Origin: Aedes albopictus
Taxonomy: Eukaryota; Arthropoda; Insecta; Diptera; Culicidae
Reading direction: 5' to 3'
NCBI RefSeq assembly: GCF_035046485.1
Contig: NC_085138.1
Location: 7,005,409-7,069,408, forward strand
Length of the DNA stretch: 64,000 nucleotides
In this document: positions 44,610-55,800 of the stretch, one piece after another
Layout of the letters: each line of letters starts with the position of its first letter
Position numbering within the stretch: the first letter of the stretch is position 1
Program-made: the position numbers and the translations under genes
The notes under the pieces: generated by a model
Databases searched by the model: none
The model's input: only the letters and a program-made list of their open reading frames with translations
Told to the model about the DNA's origin: nothing

Positions 44610-46990
44610 GCTTCTGGGGAAAATCCAGACTACGGATTCGCACTACGGTGGGAGGAATTCTGCTGGGTCTCTGACTTCATGGAGTTCTTGTAGAAATACT
44701 GGGACAAAGCTTCACAGGGAATTGAATGAAGATCCACGAAGGATTCTTAGTGATGAATCTTCTGGCATTCCGTACGAAGGTTTTTATTTGAGATTTCGCA
44801 CAAAAATCTCTTGAAATTCTTCCAGGTGCTCCACCAGGAGTTCGCCGGGGATTGTCTTAAAATGTCTCTGGGATTTTCATTTCCCTCCATGAGGGATTTC
44901 TGTAGTATTTTTTTTTTCGGGGTTCACTCAGATACAGTAGACGTTCGATAAGTGCAACATGTTTACGTTTCAGTTACCGAATGAAATTCGCTAACTGCAA
45001 CGACTGACAGCCGTCAAACAGTTGTCAATTGCTGTTGGACGCAGCCAGAATGCATTCAAAAACATCGCAATGCAGCTGAAAAACATCGCAACTCTGTTGA
45101 CGTTTGATTTTTGACAGAAAGCGGTGCGATAACTGTAAAATTGTTGCACTTAGAGGACTTGCAGTTAAAAAGCATTGCAGTTAAACCGTTTGCACCGAGC
45201 GAACGTCTACTGTATTTATTCAGAGATTCCCGCAGAAATTTCTTCCGGGATCATTCCAAGAGTTCCTTCTAGGACTTCTACAGGAATGCATTGATTTCTC
45301 CAATAATTTCTCCAAAGATTCCTCCAGGAATTCCTCTGGAGATTCCTACTCCTCCGGACATTTCTCCAGAAATTCCTCCTGAGATTTCTCCAATAATTCC
45401 TTCAAAGATTCCTGCAGAAATTTCTCTGGAGATTTCTGCAGGAACTCCTCCGGAGATTTTTTTTGGAAATTCCTCGGGAAGAACCTTCCGAAGATTGCTC
45501 CAAAAGATCCTACTAAAAATCCTCCGGAGGTTTCTTCGAAGATTCCTCCAGAAATTCCTCCCGGAATTCCTGCGAAGATTCCTCCAGAAATTTCTCCGAT
45601 GAATTCCTCCGAGGATTCCTCCAGGAATTCCTCCGAAAATTCCTCCCGGATTATCTCCACCAATTTTTTCGGGAATTCCTCTGAGGATTCCTTCAGGAAT
45701 TTTTTTGGGGATTCCTCCGGATTATTTTTGCTGATTTTTCCAGGAACTCTTCCAAAGTTTCCTCCAGGTACTCCTCCGAAGATTTCTCCAGGAATTCCAC
45801 CGGAGATCCCTCCTAAAAATATTCCGGAGATCCCTCATTCAACTCATCCGGAGATTCCTCCAGAAATACCTCCTTGAAATTTCTCCAATAATTCTTCTAA
45901 AGATTCCTCGAGAAATTCCTCCAGAAATTCCTCCCAGAATTCCTCCAGAAATTCCTACCGGAGTCCCTCCAGAAATTCCTCCCGGAATTCCTCCGGAGAT
46001 TTCTCCAGGAATTCCACCGGAGATTCCTCCAGGAATTCCCCCAAAGATTCCTGCAGTGATTTCTGGAGGAATCTCGAGAGAAATTCCTGGAGGAATCTCC
46101 GGAGAAATTCCAGGAGGAATCTCCAGTGGAATTCCTGGAGAAATCTCCGGAGGAACTATTGGAGGAATCTCTGGAGGAATTATTGGAAAAATCTTAGAAG
46201 GAATTTTTGGAGATTTGCTCCAGAAGATCCTCTGGTGATTGCTCAAGAAATTGCTTCGGGGATTTCTCCCATAAATTTCTCCAGGAATCCATCCGGGGAA
46301 GTCCTGCAGGAATTCTGGAAGAAATGCAGCAGAATTTCAGAGGAACTCCTGGAGAATTTCCCGAAGAAGTCGTGGTGGAATTATTGGTGCACTTCTGGTG
46401 GAGTTACCGAGGTAATTTTAGATGAGTTCCTGGGAAACTCCTGGGGGAATTTCCTGGAAACTCATTGGGGAATTCCAGGAGATTTTCTGCAAGAATTCTC
46501 GGGGAACTCTTGCAGAAATTCTCGAAAATCCCCTTGATGAATTCCCGAAGAACTCCTGGAAGAATTTCTGAGGAACTCATGGATATACTCCTTAAGGAAT
46601 TAACGGGGAACTTCTGGAGGCATACCCGGGAACTCTCGGAAGTTTTATCGGGGATTTCCTAGAGGATTCACCTGAAAATTTCTGGATGATTTCCTGGGAA
46701 ATCCTTGGAGGAATTTTCCGAACACTCCTTGAGGAATTCTCGGGGAACTCCCTGGAGGAATGCCCGGGGAACTTCTGGAGAAATTCCCGGAGAACTCCTG
46801 GAGGAACTCCCGGGGAACTCCCTGGAGGAATGCCCGGGGAACTTCTGGAGGAATTCCTGATAATCTCCTGGAGGAAGAACTGGAGGAGAACTTCTGGATG
46901 AATTCCCGTGAACTTCTGGGGGACATTCTGGAGGAACTATCGAGGATCTCTTGATAGAACTCGTTTAGGAATTTTCGAGAACTAGCCTGA
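44610..46990. repeat. Degenerate GGAATTCC-type array, large TC-to-GA inverted block
   Basis: From about 45220 to 46050 the plus strand repeats ATTCCTCCAGAAATTCCTCC-type units. From about 46060 to 46960 it repeats GGAGGAATCTCCGGAGAAAT and GGAACTCCTGGAGGAA. The switch near 46055 is sharp. Long frames on both strands (45291-45602, 45346-45663, 45839-46246, 46645-47103 and others) spell I/P/E/S- or G/I/S/E-rich periodic peptides and are repeat translations. A MITE is inserted at 44935-45212. Confidence 0.85.
44935..45212. mobile_element. TA-flanked MITE (CAGTAGACGTTCG ends), copy 1
   Basis: The termini CAGTAGACGTTCGATAAGTG and (inverted) CAGTAGACGTTCGCTCGGTG are flanked by TA (44933-44934 and 45213-45214). 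It shares ends and interior words (GCAGTTAAAAAGCATTGCAG, inverted in the other copy) with 53155-53433, which lies in the opposite orientation. Confidence 0.8.
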
Positions 46991-48470
46991 TTGTTCCTGG
47001 AATTAAGAGCTATTTTCATGAGGAACTTAAAAACACCATCTTTCCAAAACTCCCAGAACCCCGAACTTTTTTTTGAAATCATTAGCTTCTCTTGGACCCA
47101 CAACTTCTTTGAAGAGCTTCGCCGAATTATTAGTTTTTTTTAATAGTATTTCCCGCTTCCTGCAGAATCTCGGACAATACCCGGACTCCTATAAAATCAT
47201 GACTTTCTTTTGAGAATGGAATCCTTGGAATTTCCTTCCGTATTAACTTATTTATATCTCATGGATTGACCAGGTAGTTCGTTCTAAAAATCTTTGGATT
47301 TTTACTGCACTAATTTTCTCTCTATAACCCCATTATCGTCCCCAAGATCATCCCACAATTACCACCGATAGAGCGAGACAGAGCAAGAGCAATGCTGCAG
47401 ATTCTCACATAAGAGGATAGCTACTGGCGGATATGAGGCACTGTATACCCTGAGGATTGCGGACTGAAATTTGACAGCAGCCAGGCTGCTGCCAAACCTC
47501 CAAAATGATCAGAGTGTGCCTGGATGCAAGTTTGGTTTGCTTAGTCACGCTAAAACGAGTAAAACGTTCAATGACACACATACTTTGACATCAGACACGA
47601 AAACGTTTTTCCAACGTTTAATCTGTTAGAAAATTATGTGTAAAACTTGCCCAAAGTTTGCAAATTATTCTTCCAACACCATATAGGACCAAATCAGCTG
47701 AATATATACGTTTTATTGTAGCTTTTGCTATAATCGATATGTTTAAGCCTTGGTTTATACTTTGTGTGGAGTAGTTTGTGCGTCTACTTTGAAATTAATC
47801 TCCATAGAGATAAGAAACTCAACAACGGAGAGCACTGGAAGAAAAATTACGTGCTCAAATTGAATGCCCAAAAAAGTTGAGTCCGCATCCCCCAGTGTAT
47901 ACCTCAAGCCATAAACGGAAAAACCCAACAACAACAAACAAGATTCTCACATAATTACTTTCTTCCAGGAAACAAACTTATTCACCAAACTGAAGTTGTT
48001 TTGAAATTAACCGCAGGAAATTCCCGTTCATTGCGTTTTGCCGCAGTGGCAGATTTGCGGAATTTTTTTGAGTACATACCACAATGCTTCCGCATTCCGT
48101 TGCACTTCAAACAGATGTTTTATCTTGAGTTCTTCCCTTGCCAAATCTTTAACCCTGTGTACTTTAGGCCTAAGGCCCCTGTGTACTAACAGCTTAATGC
48201 ACACTGATGTCTTTGGTGCGAAAGAAAAAACAAAAAGAAAGAGAAAATGTCACTTTTACTCACGGAATAATACATCGACATATTATTCCGTACGGAAAAT
48301 TAACAACATGACTGACAGCATCGCATGACAGTGCCATCTGTTGGCAAATTTTTTTGGCTGCGAATTACTTATCAACTGCGAACGCTGAAGTAATTTTGAT
48401 TGCAAAAGTTTTACTTGACCATTACTTGTCCTATCCTTTTACACAGTACTTACCAGGTGGAAACTAGCCA
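46991..48470. other. No gene seen
   Basis: Mixed composition. A short palindrome CGGAATAATA with TATTATTCCG occurs near 48265-48292. Frames at 48001-48328 overlap each other and show no domain. Confidence 0.35.
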
Positions 48471-48474
48471 TTAA

Positions 48475-49240
48475 ACATGAAGCAGCAAAGGTCGGACTCA
48501 CGGTGAACGCGTCGAAAACAAAGTATATGCTGGCCTGGCAGGTGGAACCACGATCAACAGGGCAAGTCTAGGCAGCAGTGTTACGATAGATGGGGACACT
48601 TTCGAGGTGGTGGAGGACTCCGTCTATCTCGGGTCCTTATTACCGGCATACAACAGCGTTAGCCGCGAGATACGAAGAAGCATCATCACTCAGTAGAAAC
48701 CGGGGCCTACTATACGCTCCACAAGAATCTGCGGTCGAAAAAGATTCACCCTCGCACCGAATGTACCATGTACAAATCACTGATAAGACCTATGGTTCTC
48801 TACGGGCACGAGATCTGGACTATGCTCGAGAAGGACATGCAAGCACTCGAAATGATCAAGTGGCGGGTGCTTAGAATCATTTTTGGCGGTGTGCAGGAGT
48901 ACGGTGTGTGTCGGCGAAGAATGAATCACGAGCTCGCTGAACTCTACGGCGAACCTAGCACCCGGAAGGTGGTAAAAGCTGGAAGGATACGATGGGCGGG
49001 ACATGTTGTGAGAACGCCGGGTAACAACCCTGCAGAGCAGGTGTTCGCAAGAGATCCGGATGGTACAAGAAGACATGGAGGGCAGCGTGCAAGGTGAGCG
49101 GATCAGGTACAGAACGATCTGGCAAGTGTAGGACGCGGTCGAGGATGGAAGACTGCAACCACGAACCGAGTGTTGTGGCGAAGAATTGTTGATTCAGTTT
49201 TATTATGTTTGTTATGTAAATGTAATGCTAAATAAATGAA
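48475..49240 (+). pseudogene. RTE-type LINE, 3' end of reverse transcriptase ORF
   Basis: GLTVNASKTKYMLA and then TIDGDTFEVVEDSVYLGSL are typical of the RT C-terminus of RTE elements (JAM1-like in Aedes). The frame 48768-49097 follows, with VLYGHEIWTMLEKDMQALE, RVLRIIFGGVQE and RIRWAGHVVR. It stops at TGA (49095-49097), where a tryptophan codon is expected; the same frame then continues with ADQVQNDLASVGRGRGWKT. Upstream segments are frameshifted. The end is AT-rich with TAAATAAATGAAATGAA. The copy is 5'-truncated. Confidence 0.8.
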
Positions 49241-49969
49241 ATGAATTGGTGTTAAAGGGGACTGTATAATAGGATTTCAAGAGTTGGAGAAGGAGCGATT
49301 TGGGAAGGGGGTTGGTTATAAGGGGTGTCAAGGTCGCTTCAAGGTATTTCAGAGTTTTAAGGAGTTTCAGGGACGTTTAAACGGCGTTACGAGAGGTTTT
49401 AAGAGGCGTATGATAGCATTTCTGGGGCGTTTCAAGGGGTATCCAGATTCGTTCCAGAAGGATTCTGGAGCCTTTCAAAGGCGTTCTAAGGGATCGAAGG
49501 GCCATTTCAAACCGATTATGGGGCATTCAAGGGCGTTTCGATGGGATTATGTAGCTTTTAGGGGCGTTAAAAGGCATTTTAGAAGCATTGAAAGGGGTTT
49601 TAAGGGTTTTTCTGTAGGGGTGTCAGAAGTTCAAGGGCGTTCAGGAGATTACGGGGATTTCAGGAGCGTTTCAATAGTTAGAAGTGCCCCAGGGATGCCC
49701 TAGAACTCCTCAAACCACCTGAGACGTTCCTGAGACCACCAGGCACCTCCTGAGGCCCCTGAAATATTCCTGAGACCTCCAAGTACTTCCTGGACCACCT
49801 CAAATGCCTCCAGAACGGTCCTGAGACCTCCTTAGGTGCTCATCAGACCTTTGGAACCCCCAAGGCCCCCTGGGACCCATTTATACGCCTCTAAGACCTC
49901 TTGAAACGCCCCTGAGACCCTCTGGAACAGTTATCTAAAATGTACTGTCAAAAACTGTATTATGCATGA

Positions 49970-50106
49970 CCCAGACAACCAGTAATCGCATAAGATGTTG
50001 CATAAGATGATAAAGTGGAGGCCATATGCGTTCATGCCTCCATTCTGGCGCATGTAAAATCGTCTCCACTTTAACATCTTATGCAACATCTTATACGATG
50101 ACTGGG
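49970..50106. mobile_element. Hairpin MITE, family shared with 4670-4815
   Basis: The left arm CCCAGACAACCAGTAATCGC, ATAAGATGTTGCATAAGATG is inverted on the right (CATCTTATGCAACATCTTAT, ACGATGACTGGGG). The arms are about 55 bp and the centre about 30 bp. Confidence 0.8.
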
Positions 50107-50548
50107 GATAATCATTGGTGTATGATCTTGACTATCAAATAACAAAATCATTCACGCATGACCAGATGGACATTCATGGGTTCTCACAGCTTAATAGCTA
50201 CGGCCCACGTCTACTAAATAAATCAAAAAAGACGCATGTCATGTGGATATTTGTTGAGTTGATGTCGGAACATGTTACCCTACGCCATTTTGGAATTTAA
50301 GATGGTGCTTGGGGTTTTCAGGGGCATTATAGGGGTCCGGAGCAGCACAGATGTTCTCCAAAAGAATATGCAACTCTTGTATGACTGAATTCGGTCATAT
50401 AAGAATTGCATATACTTTTCTAGAACATGTGTGCTACTAGTGGTACTACTGGGGGTCTTAGAAACCCCCGAAAACGCCTCTGTAACGCCTCTGAAACCTT
50501 CCGACAATCCTCTGAAACTTCTTGAAATGCCTTCGAATTCCCCATTAA

Positions 50549-50662
50549 CCCATTGGAGCCGGAGGGGTCAATATTACCCTGGCGATGAAACCGAGCATAA
50601 GAAGCGTGTTTGAGGCCAGCGGGATTGCCGCAGCGAAGGCAAAACAGTCCGGCTCCATAGGG
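50549..50662. mobile_element. piggyBac-type MITE
   Basis: TTAA flanks both ends (50545-50548 and 50663-50666). The termini are CCCATTGGAGCCGGA and (inverted) CCCTATGGAGCCGGA. TTAA duplication plus CCC-starting termini are the piggyBac signature. The element is 114 bp with no coding capacity. Confidence 0.75.
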
Positions 50663-50739
50663 TTAAACCCCCTTGGACCCCATGTACTGCACCTGATACC
50701 AGCAGAAACCCCCGAAAACGCCAATGTAAGCCTCCGTAA

Positions 50740-50904
50740 GGCGCTGTCCATAAATTATGCTCATTTTTGGTCATCTCAAACATCTCGCCCCTCTCCCTTC
50801 GCAGACTCTTGTCCATTCCAAATTTTCGAAATGTGTGTGGACCGTAGACTTTGTTCTGAGACCCCCACCCCCATTTAGAGACTACGTAGTTTAGGGACAG
50901 ACCC
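50740..50904. mobile_element. PIF/Harbinger-type MITE
   Basis: The termini GGCGCTGTCCATAAATTA and (inverted) GGGTCTGTCCCTAAACTA are flanked by TAA (50737-50739 and 50905-50907). The right terminus resembles that of 41377-41503 (GGGTCTGTTCC). Confidence 0.7.
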
Positions 50905-51520
50905 TAACAACTCTGAAACTCGCCGAAAATGCTGGGAAGCTTCTTGAAATACCATCGAAATTCCCCTAAAGCTCCCTCGGACCCCATATACCGCATCTTA
51001 GACTCTCCAAGGCCCCAAAAACGTAAATGTAACGCCTGTGTAACGTCTCTGAAACCCGCCGAAAATCCTCTGAAACTTCCAGAAACACCTGTAAACTCCT
51101 CATAAAACCTCGACAGACTCCATGTACCGCCCCTATGAAACCCCCTGAGACTCCCTAAAACGCATCTGAGACCCCCTGAAACACAACCTGAAGCGCCCCT
51201 GAGACCATATGAAACGCCCCTGACACCTACGGGTATTCCTCGGAAGCTCCGTGGTCCCCTGTTACGCCTCTGGGACCTCCTGGTTCCCCTGGAACACATC
51301 TGAAATGCTCCTGAGACCTCCGCATACCTCCTGAAACCCCCTTAAACACCCCTGAGGCTCTCTGGAACTCTTTGAGACCCCTTGAAGCGTCCCTGGAACC
51401 CCCTGAGACCACTTCAAACGCCCATGAGACCTCCTGTAATCCCTCTGAGTCGACAGTGAGACTTTTGGTGAGACCCCCTGAAACGGCCCTAAAACGCCCC
51501 TGTGACTAAGTAATGCCACG

Positions 51521-52086
51521 GAACAGCCTAACGAAATTATTTACTTATACAGTTTAGTTCATGTGGAGTTTAGTATTTCCCTGGGAAGGAATCACGTGCA
51601 GCACACACGACTTAGCCAGGCTGACGTTGGTTCGGAAGTGACAAGAGTGAATGCGGTTGAGTGTCACCTGAGGTGGTTGCTATGCACGCAGGGCTGCCAA
51701 CATTGTCCGCTTGACAGTTCGTATCACAGACAAATGTAACAGATCGCATGCTGTGGTTAATCTCATTACCACAGCTTTATGCAGTAGAAACTACCTATCA
51801 ATCCAAGAAGGGATGATCACTAAGCACAATAATATTTCTGCAATATAACTAGGAATAACTGCTAAGTGTAGAATTAGCGTTTAAGTTAAAATTCACATAA
51901 ATAAATTAAAAATTAAAAAAAGGAATAACTGCTATTAAATTGAAGAAAGTAACATTCCTGATTAATATATTAGAAGTTGAAGTGTCAATATTTTAGTAAT
52001 TCTGAAATAAAATCTATAAGAACAGCCTATAAATTAAGGAAGGAAAAATTTGTAAAAAAAATAGAAATAAAATTGTCATCCAATAC
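51521..52086. other. No gene seen
   Basis: Balanced composition around 51560-51780, then AT-rich. No domain-bearing frame. Confidence 0.35.
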
Positions 52087-52088
52087 TA

Positions 52089-52444
52089 CAGGGGATGAAT
52101 AAAATGATTGGGACAGACAAAATTTTCACTTTTCAAAAAATGATCAATTAGCTGTAATTTTTCGAAAAGTGCATCAAAAAATCTAAAATTTTTACTGTAA
52201 GTTGATCAATTAGTTGTCTATTAATGATCCACATTTGGAAAAGATTTGACTATTCTACATGAAGTTAAAAAGATTTTAGTAAAAGGCATAACTATCCGAT
52301 AGGCAACTTTGATCTGTTATATCTCCGAGTTCAATGAATCTAATGAAATGGAATTTTGAGCCGTAATGACTCATATAATGATCTTTGGAAAATGCTTAAC
52401 TTGAAATTGTTTGTGAGAAAAATGTTGTACATTAAAACAACCTG
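52089..52444. mobile_element. Mariner-type MITE, diverged relative of 22091-22467
   Basis: The left end CAGGGGATGAATAAAATGAT, TGGGACAGACAAAATTTTC parallels CAGGGGATGGCCAAAATGTT, TGGGATAGGC. The inverted right end CAGGTTGTTTTAATG, then CTCACAAACAATTTC, is a decayed form. TA precedes the left end; the right TA is lost. Confidence 0.55.
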
Positions 52445-53152
52445 AAATAAACCCAACTAACAATAATAAGCTGAATATCAGCTTATCCATCGTCTCCAGA
52501 GTTATAAAAGAGATATATTACTACTTCAATAAAGAGAACAACAGGAGTCAAACTATAATTCATTTGTTTCAACCCTCAATGTTATCTATCCTCCGGTCGC
52601 ACCGATCCTACATCCAGTAGTGCCGATAACGATGACATAGGACAGAACAACTTGGCATCAACTAGTGGGTGACCTGTTGCAAAAAAAAAAAGAAAACTGT
52701 CGCTATTTTTAAAATCCATTTGCCTGGATATGTTTCAGATCGCTCTCGCTCTTATTCGCCGCATATCGCAGCGGTTGATGCTTACCCAGTGTTTTTCATT
52801 ATCTAACAAACTGATAGATAGGATAGGTCGGTTTGTATAGATGGTACTACAGTAGCGGTCTTAAAACTCGCGAATTGTCAAAATGATCATTGCGCAGACA
52901 ATACTACTATTCTCGGACGATAAGAATAAAAGTTTGTTTGGTGGATTGAAATTAAGGAAATTGTCGAGGAGAAGATAAAATAATGTTTATACATAGAGCA
53001 CAGACATCCAAGTCCAGTTCCGAAACTGTGTAAGGAATTTAACGGCCATTTGAAATGGCAACACAAGTGGCAATTCCGTGGCGGCGCTGCTATCACAAAG
53101 TTCCAATGCCGTTGTCAGTGGTGAATATGAAACTTATCTAGATATAGTAGAC
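52445..53152. other. No gene seen
   Basis: Mostly AT-rich and apparently unique. The minus frame at 52887-53096 has no recognised domain. Confidence 0.35.
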
Positions 53153-53154
53153 GT

Positions 53155-53433
53155 TCGCTCAGTGCAAACGGTTCAACTGCAATGCTTTTTAAGTGGAAGT
53201 ATGCTGTGCAATTATCGCACCGCTATCCGTCAAAATCAAAATTTGACATTTAATGTCAACAGCGATTCGATGTTTTTCGCATGCACTTTTGTTGCAGTGC
53301 GATGTTTCCTGAATGTACATTGGCTGCATTCTGCAGCGACTGACAGTTCTTTTACGTCTGTCAGTTGTTGCAGTTATCGAATTCCATTCGGTAAGTGAAA
53401 AATAAACATGTTGCAGTTATCGAACGTCTACTG
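53155..53433. mobile_element. TA-flanked MITE (CAGTAGACGTTCG ends), copy 2
   Basis: The ends TAGTAGACGTTCGCTCAGTG and (inverted) CAGTAGACGTTCGATAACTG are flanked by TA (53153-53154 and 53434-53435). It is 279 bp against 278 bp for copy 1 at 44935, in inverse orientation. The plus frame 53078-53398 is its translation. Confidence 0.8.
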
Positions 53434-53435
53434 TA

Positions 53436-54830
53436 TGTATACTCACCACTGATTATGGCAACTTGCTGTATGGCGGCGCTAGTGTTGTCAACGCTAAAAA
53501 TATTTGAGTTCTTACACAGCTTTCGAGTACAACATTCCCATACCAACAAAATTATTGTTTTTAAAAGTTTTGAGCAGTTAATAAATCCACTGAATCATTT
53601 CCGCATCTTCACACTCGCCGCAGCAAGTGAGCATGAACGATCACCACACAGTTTGCTTCATAAGCCAACCGATCGATGAAGAACATCAGTCGCAGTTGGT
53701 TCGGTTTTCCTCCGCTCCCTTTGCGTGTTCCTTCGTAGTGGATGCTGGTGCTGATAACTGGTCGTATTTTTCATGTTTACTCAGATTCAAGCACTGACGT
53801 AGACTAATTTTTTCCCATCTCCTTTCCACATAGTAGGCTTTTATTCATACGAAAATTTCGAAATTTGTATGGACCGTAGACTTGTCTGTAGACCGTATGT
53901 TTGTTTTCTCATATATTATGTGGCATATGCAGAAATGATGTTTTGTTTCCCGCAAAAAGTTGAAAATATATTTCACTGACCCACACTGTATACCAAACGG
54001 CCTCCACAGGTCTCCGCTGGCTGCCCACCATCGCCGCCAATTCAAACAAATGGCAAACAGGAAGAAAAAACAACCCCGAGCGCAAACAGAGCCCCCTGGT
54101 TGGCTGCGCTGTTTTTGTGTATACCTACTTTCAGGCGCTCTCCGCTGCTGGCTGGCCTGAGCCCACTAGTCATACAAAAAAAAAGCCCAACCTTGCGCCC
54201 CATACCCTTGTGGGTGGACTACTACTGCTATTCATACCGATAACCTTGTGTCACGTGGCTGGTTTGATGGCGGTTAGTCCGATGCATCGAGCAGAGCACC
54301 AGTAGGTGGCGGCACTAGTTTTACCGGTTGCCTGCATGGCCTACTTGGATGCGCTTCAATTGACCGCATAATGGGAGATAAAAAAAACAACAACAAAACA
54401 GAATAACTATGATATATGACTTTCTATCTGGTAAGGGAATTTGATGAAACTGTTGCCACGGAATTATGGACGGTAACTAGGAACAGCAACTTTTAATCAG
54501 GAAACTTGCTGTTACTCGAGCATAATGATTGCATACGGTTATTATGATGACTCGAGTCTGAACAAACGGAATAACGAAGTGGACCTTTCCTGAAGACAGC
54601 TGGAAATAGTAATAATTAACCATTAACTTCGCAACCGCAGCATCGTCGGGTGCATGGAACGGAGTTTATGGTATAATAAGAACGCAACGCGAGCAGTCAT
54701 GCTGCAGCATGATACCCGGTAGAATGGCTGGCTGTTCGAGCTAGTATGAAGTTGATCATCAATATTAACTTCTTTTCTCGATCAGCCTAGCTAGCTGTGT
54801 AGTGTCGGTAGCGATTGTCTCAATTGGCTA
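53436..54830. other. Apparently unique DNA without a supported gene
   Basis: Composition is more balanced than in the repeat blocks. Short frames (53395-53679, 53960-54160, 54117-54305) lack domains. It could contain host exon or regulatory sequence. Confidence 0.3.
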
Positions 54831-55330
54831 AGAATAATAATACGGACCGCCTGTCCCGGTGGTAAGAATCCTAATTCATGGTGTGATGCGGCTTCATGCT
54901 TACCGTGCCTAGGAATGAATGGCTAGGGGGGTCTAATAAAAACCTAACCGCTAACGGAGCCTGTGGAGTACCAGGGCGCCCTCCACAGTATGTTGCCCTT
55001 CTTGCGCTAACCGGAGCAATGGTGCAGTGGACCTTGTGTTTCTCCGAGACAATCAGCTGCCCTTCTTTAGTCTCATTTGATGCTAATTAAAAGCGGGATT
55101 ATGAAGATGTTGTTAATTAGTTTAAATTTTCACCTATATGGTTTCGCATTATGCGATTTACACAGTGTATTCTGTGTATCCTCGCCTTTGGCGTTTTCCA
55201 ATCGATACCGATCTGGTTTTATTGCTGCTGTTCTTTGTTGTGCTGTTATTGCGAAGAGTTTAATCTTACCTAGTTTGGGTAGTGGCTACGGTTAGGATAG
55301 CTCAGATCAATCTTCAGCATACACTGAGGC
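54831..55330 (+). pseudogene. LOA-type LINE 5' region with start of ORF2
   Basis: The end of this segment encodes RIAQINLQHTLRQ (about 55287-55325), the start of the endonuclease of R1/LOA-type LINEs (IAQINLQH). The preceding CTAGTTTGGGTAGTGGCTAC and flanks recur in the minus-strand LOA copy near 43300. The rest (54831-55280) is probably 5' UTR or ORF1 remnant. The frame dies at once, so this is a fragment. Whether it and 61412-64000 were one insertion cannot be decided from sequence. Confidence 0.5.
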
Positions 55331-55441
55331 AAAAAAAACTTAGGAAGAGCATAAGATCCCCTTGAGATTTTGTGACACTACGATTATTGTTGAAAGCCAT
55401 GATTACTTATGATTAGGAGGGCACAATTTTTATATCCAGAC

Positions 55442-55596
55442 TGTTATAATGAGTAGAAAAATAAGTACTATTTTTGAGTAAATTTTAAATGCCTTTTGAC
55501 TAAACCCATGCGCTGTGTGTAAGAGAGTTCGGATAATAAAAAGAGATGGATTGTTTTGTTCGGTAACGCAACAAGAAAAACACGAGTTATATTTCA
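55442..55596 (+). repeat. 5' LTR of gypsy element
   Basis: The 155-bp LTR starts TGTTATAATGAGTAGAAAAA and ends ACACGAGTTATATTTCA. It differs from the 3' LTR (59477-59631) at one position near the end. TGGTGTCAGAAGTGGG follows at 55597, a plausible tRNA primer site (a tRNA ending CCCACTTCTGACACCA, perhaps Leu). Confidence 0.95.
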
Positions 55597-55800
55597 TGGT
55601 GTCAGAAGTGGGGTATTTACGCGAATTTCGGTCGAAATAGTGCGCGGAAATCCGAAGAACGGAAAAACTAGGCACGGCGGAATTGCCTAGCAGTGAAAGA
55701 TTGAAGGTGCGGTAATTCTCTAGCCAAGAAGCGCTGAGAGAAGCAGATCGGCATCGGCTCGACGACGACGTCAGGCACGCGGAAAGTGAGGTTAGATCGG

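Larger units (their letters stand above)
49275..51520. repeat. Second degenerate array (GAAACGCCCCTGAGACC type) with polarity switch near 49685
   Basis: From 49275 to 49680 the plus strand carries GGGGCGTTTCAAGGG-like units. From about 49690 to 51520 it carries the complement (CCCCTGAGACCCCCTGAAAC, CCTCCTGAGGCCCCTGAAAT). Units are about 15-25 bp and diverged. Frames inside (49284-49703, 50904-51299, 51262-51519 and others) are periodic F/K/G/R- or S/G/V/R-rich translations. Three MITEs interrupt it. Confidence 0.8.

Noticed and set aside
45291..46246. Long periodic frames rich in I/P/E/S and G/I/S/E on both strands
   Set aside because: They are translations of the GGAATTCC-type array, occur in several frames of the same bases, and show no domain.
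49284..51519. Frames such as 49284-49703 and 50904-51299
   Set aside because: They follow the period of the second degenerate array and have no non-repetitive part.
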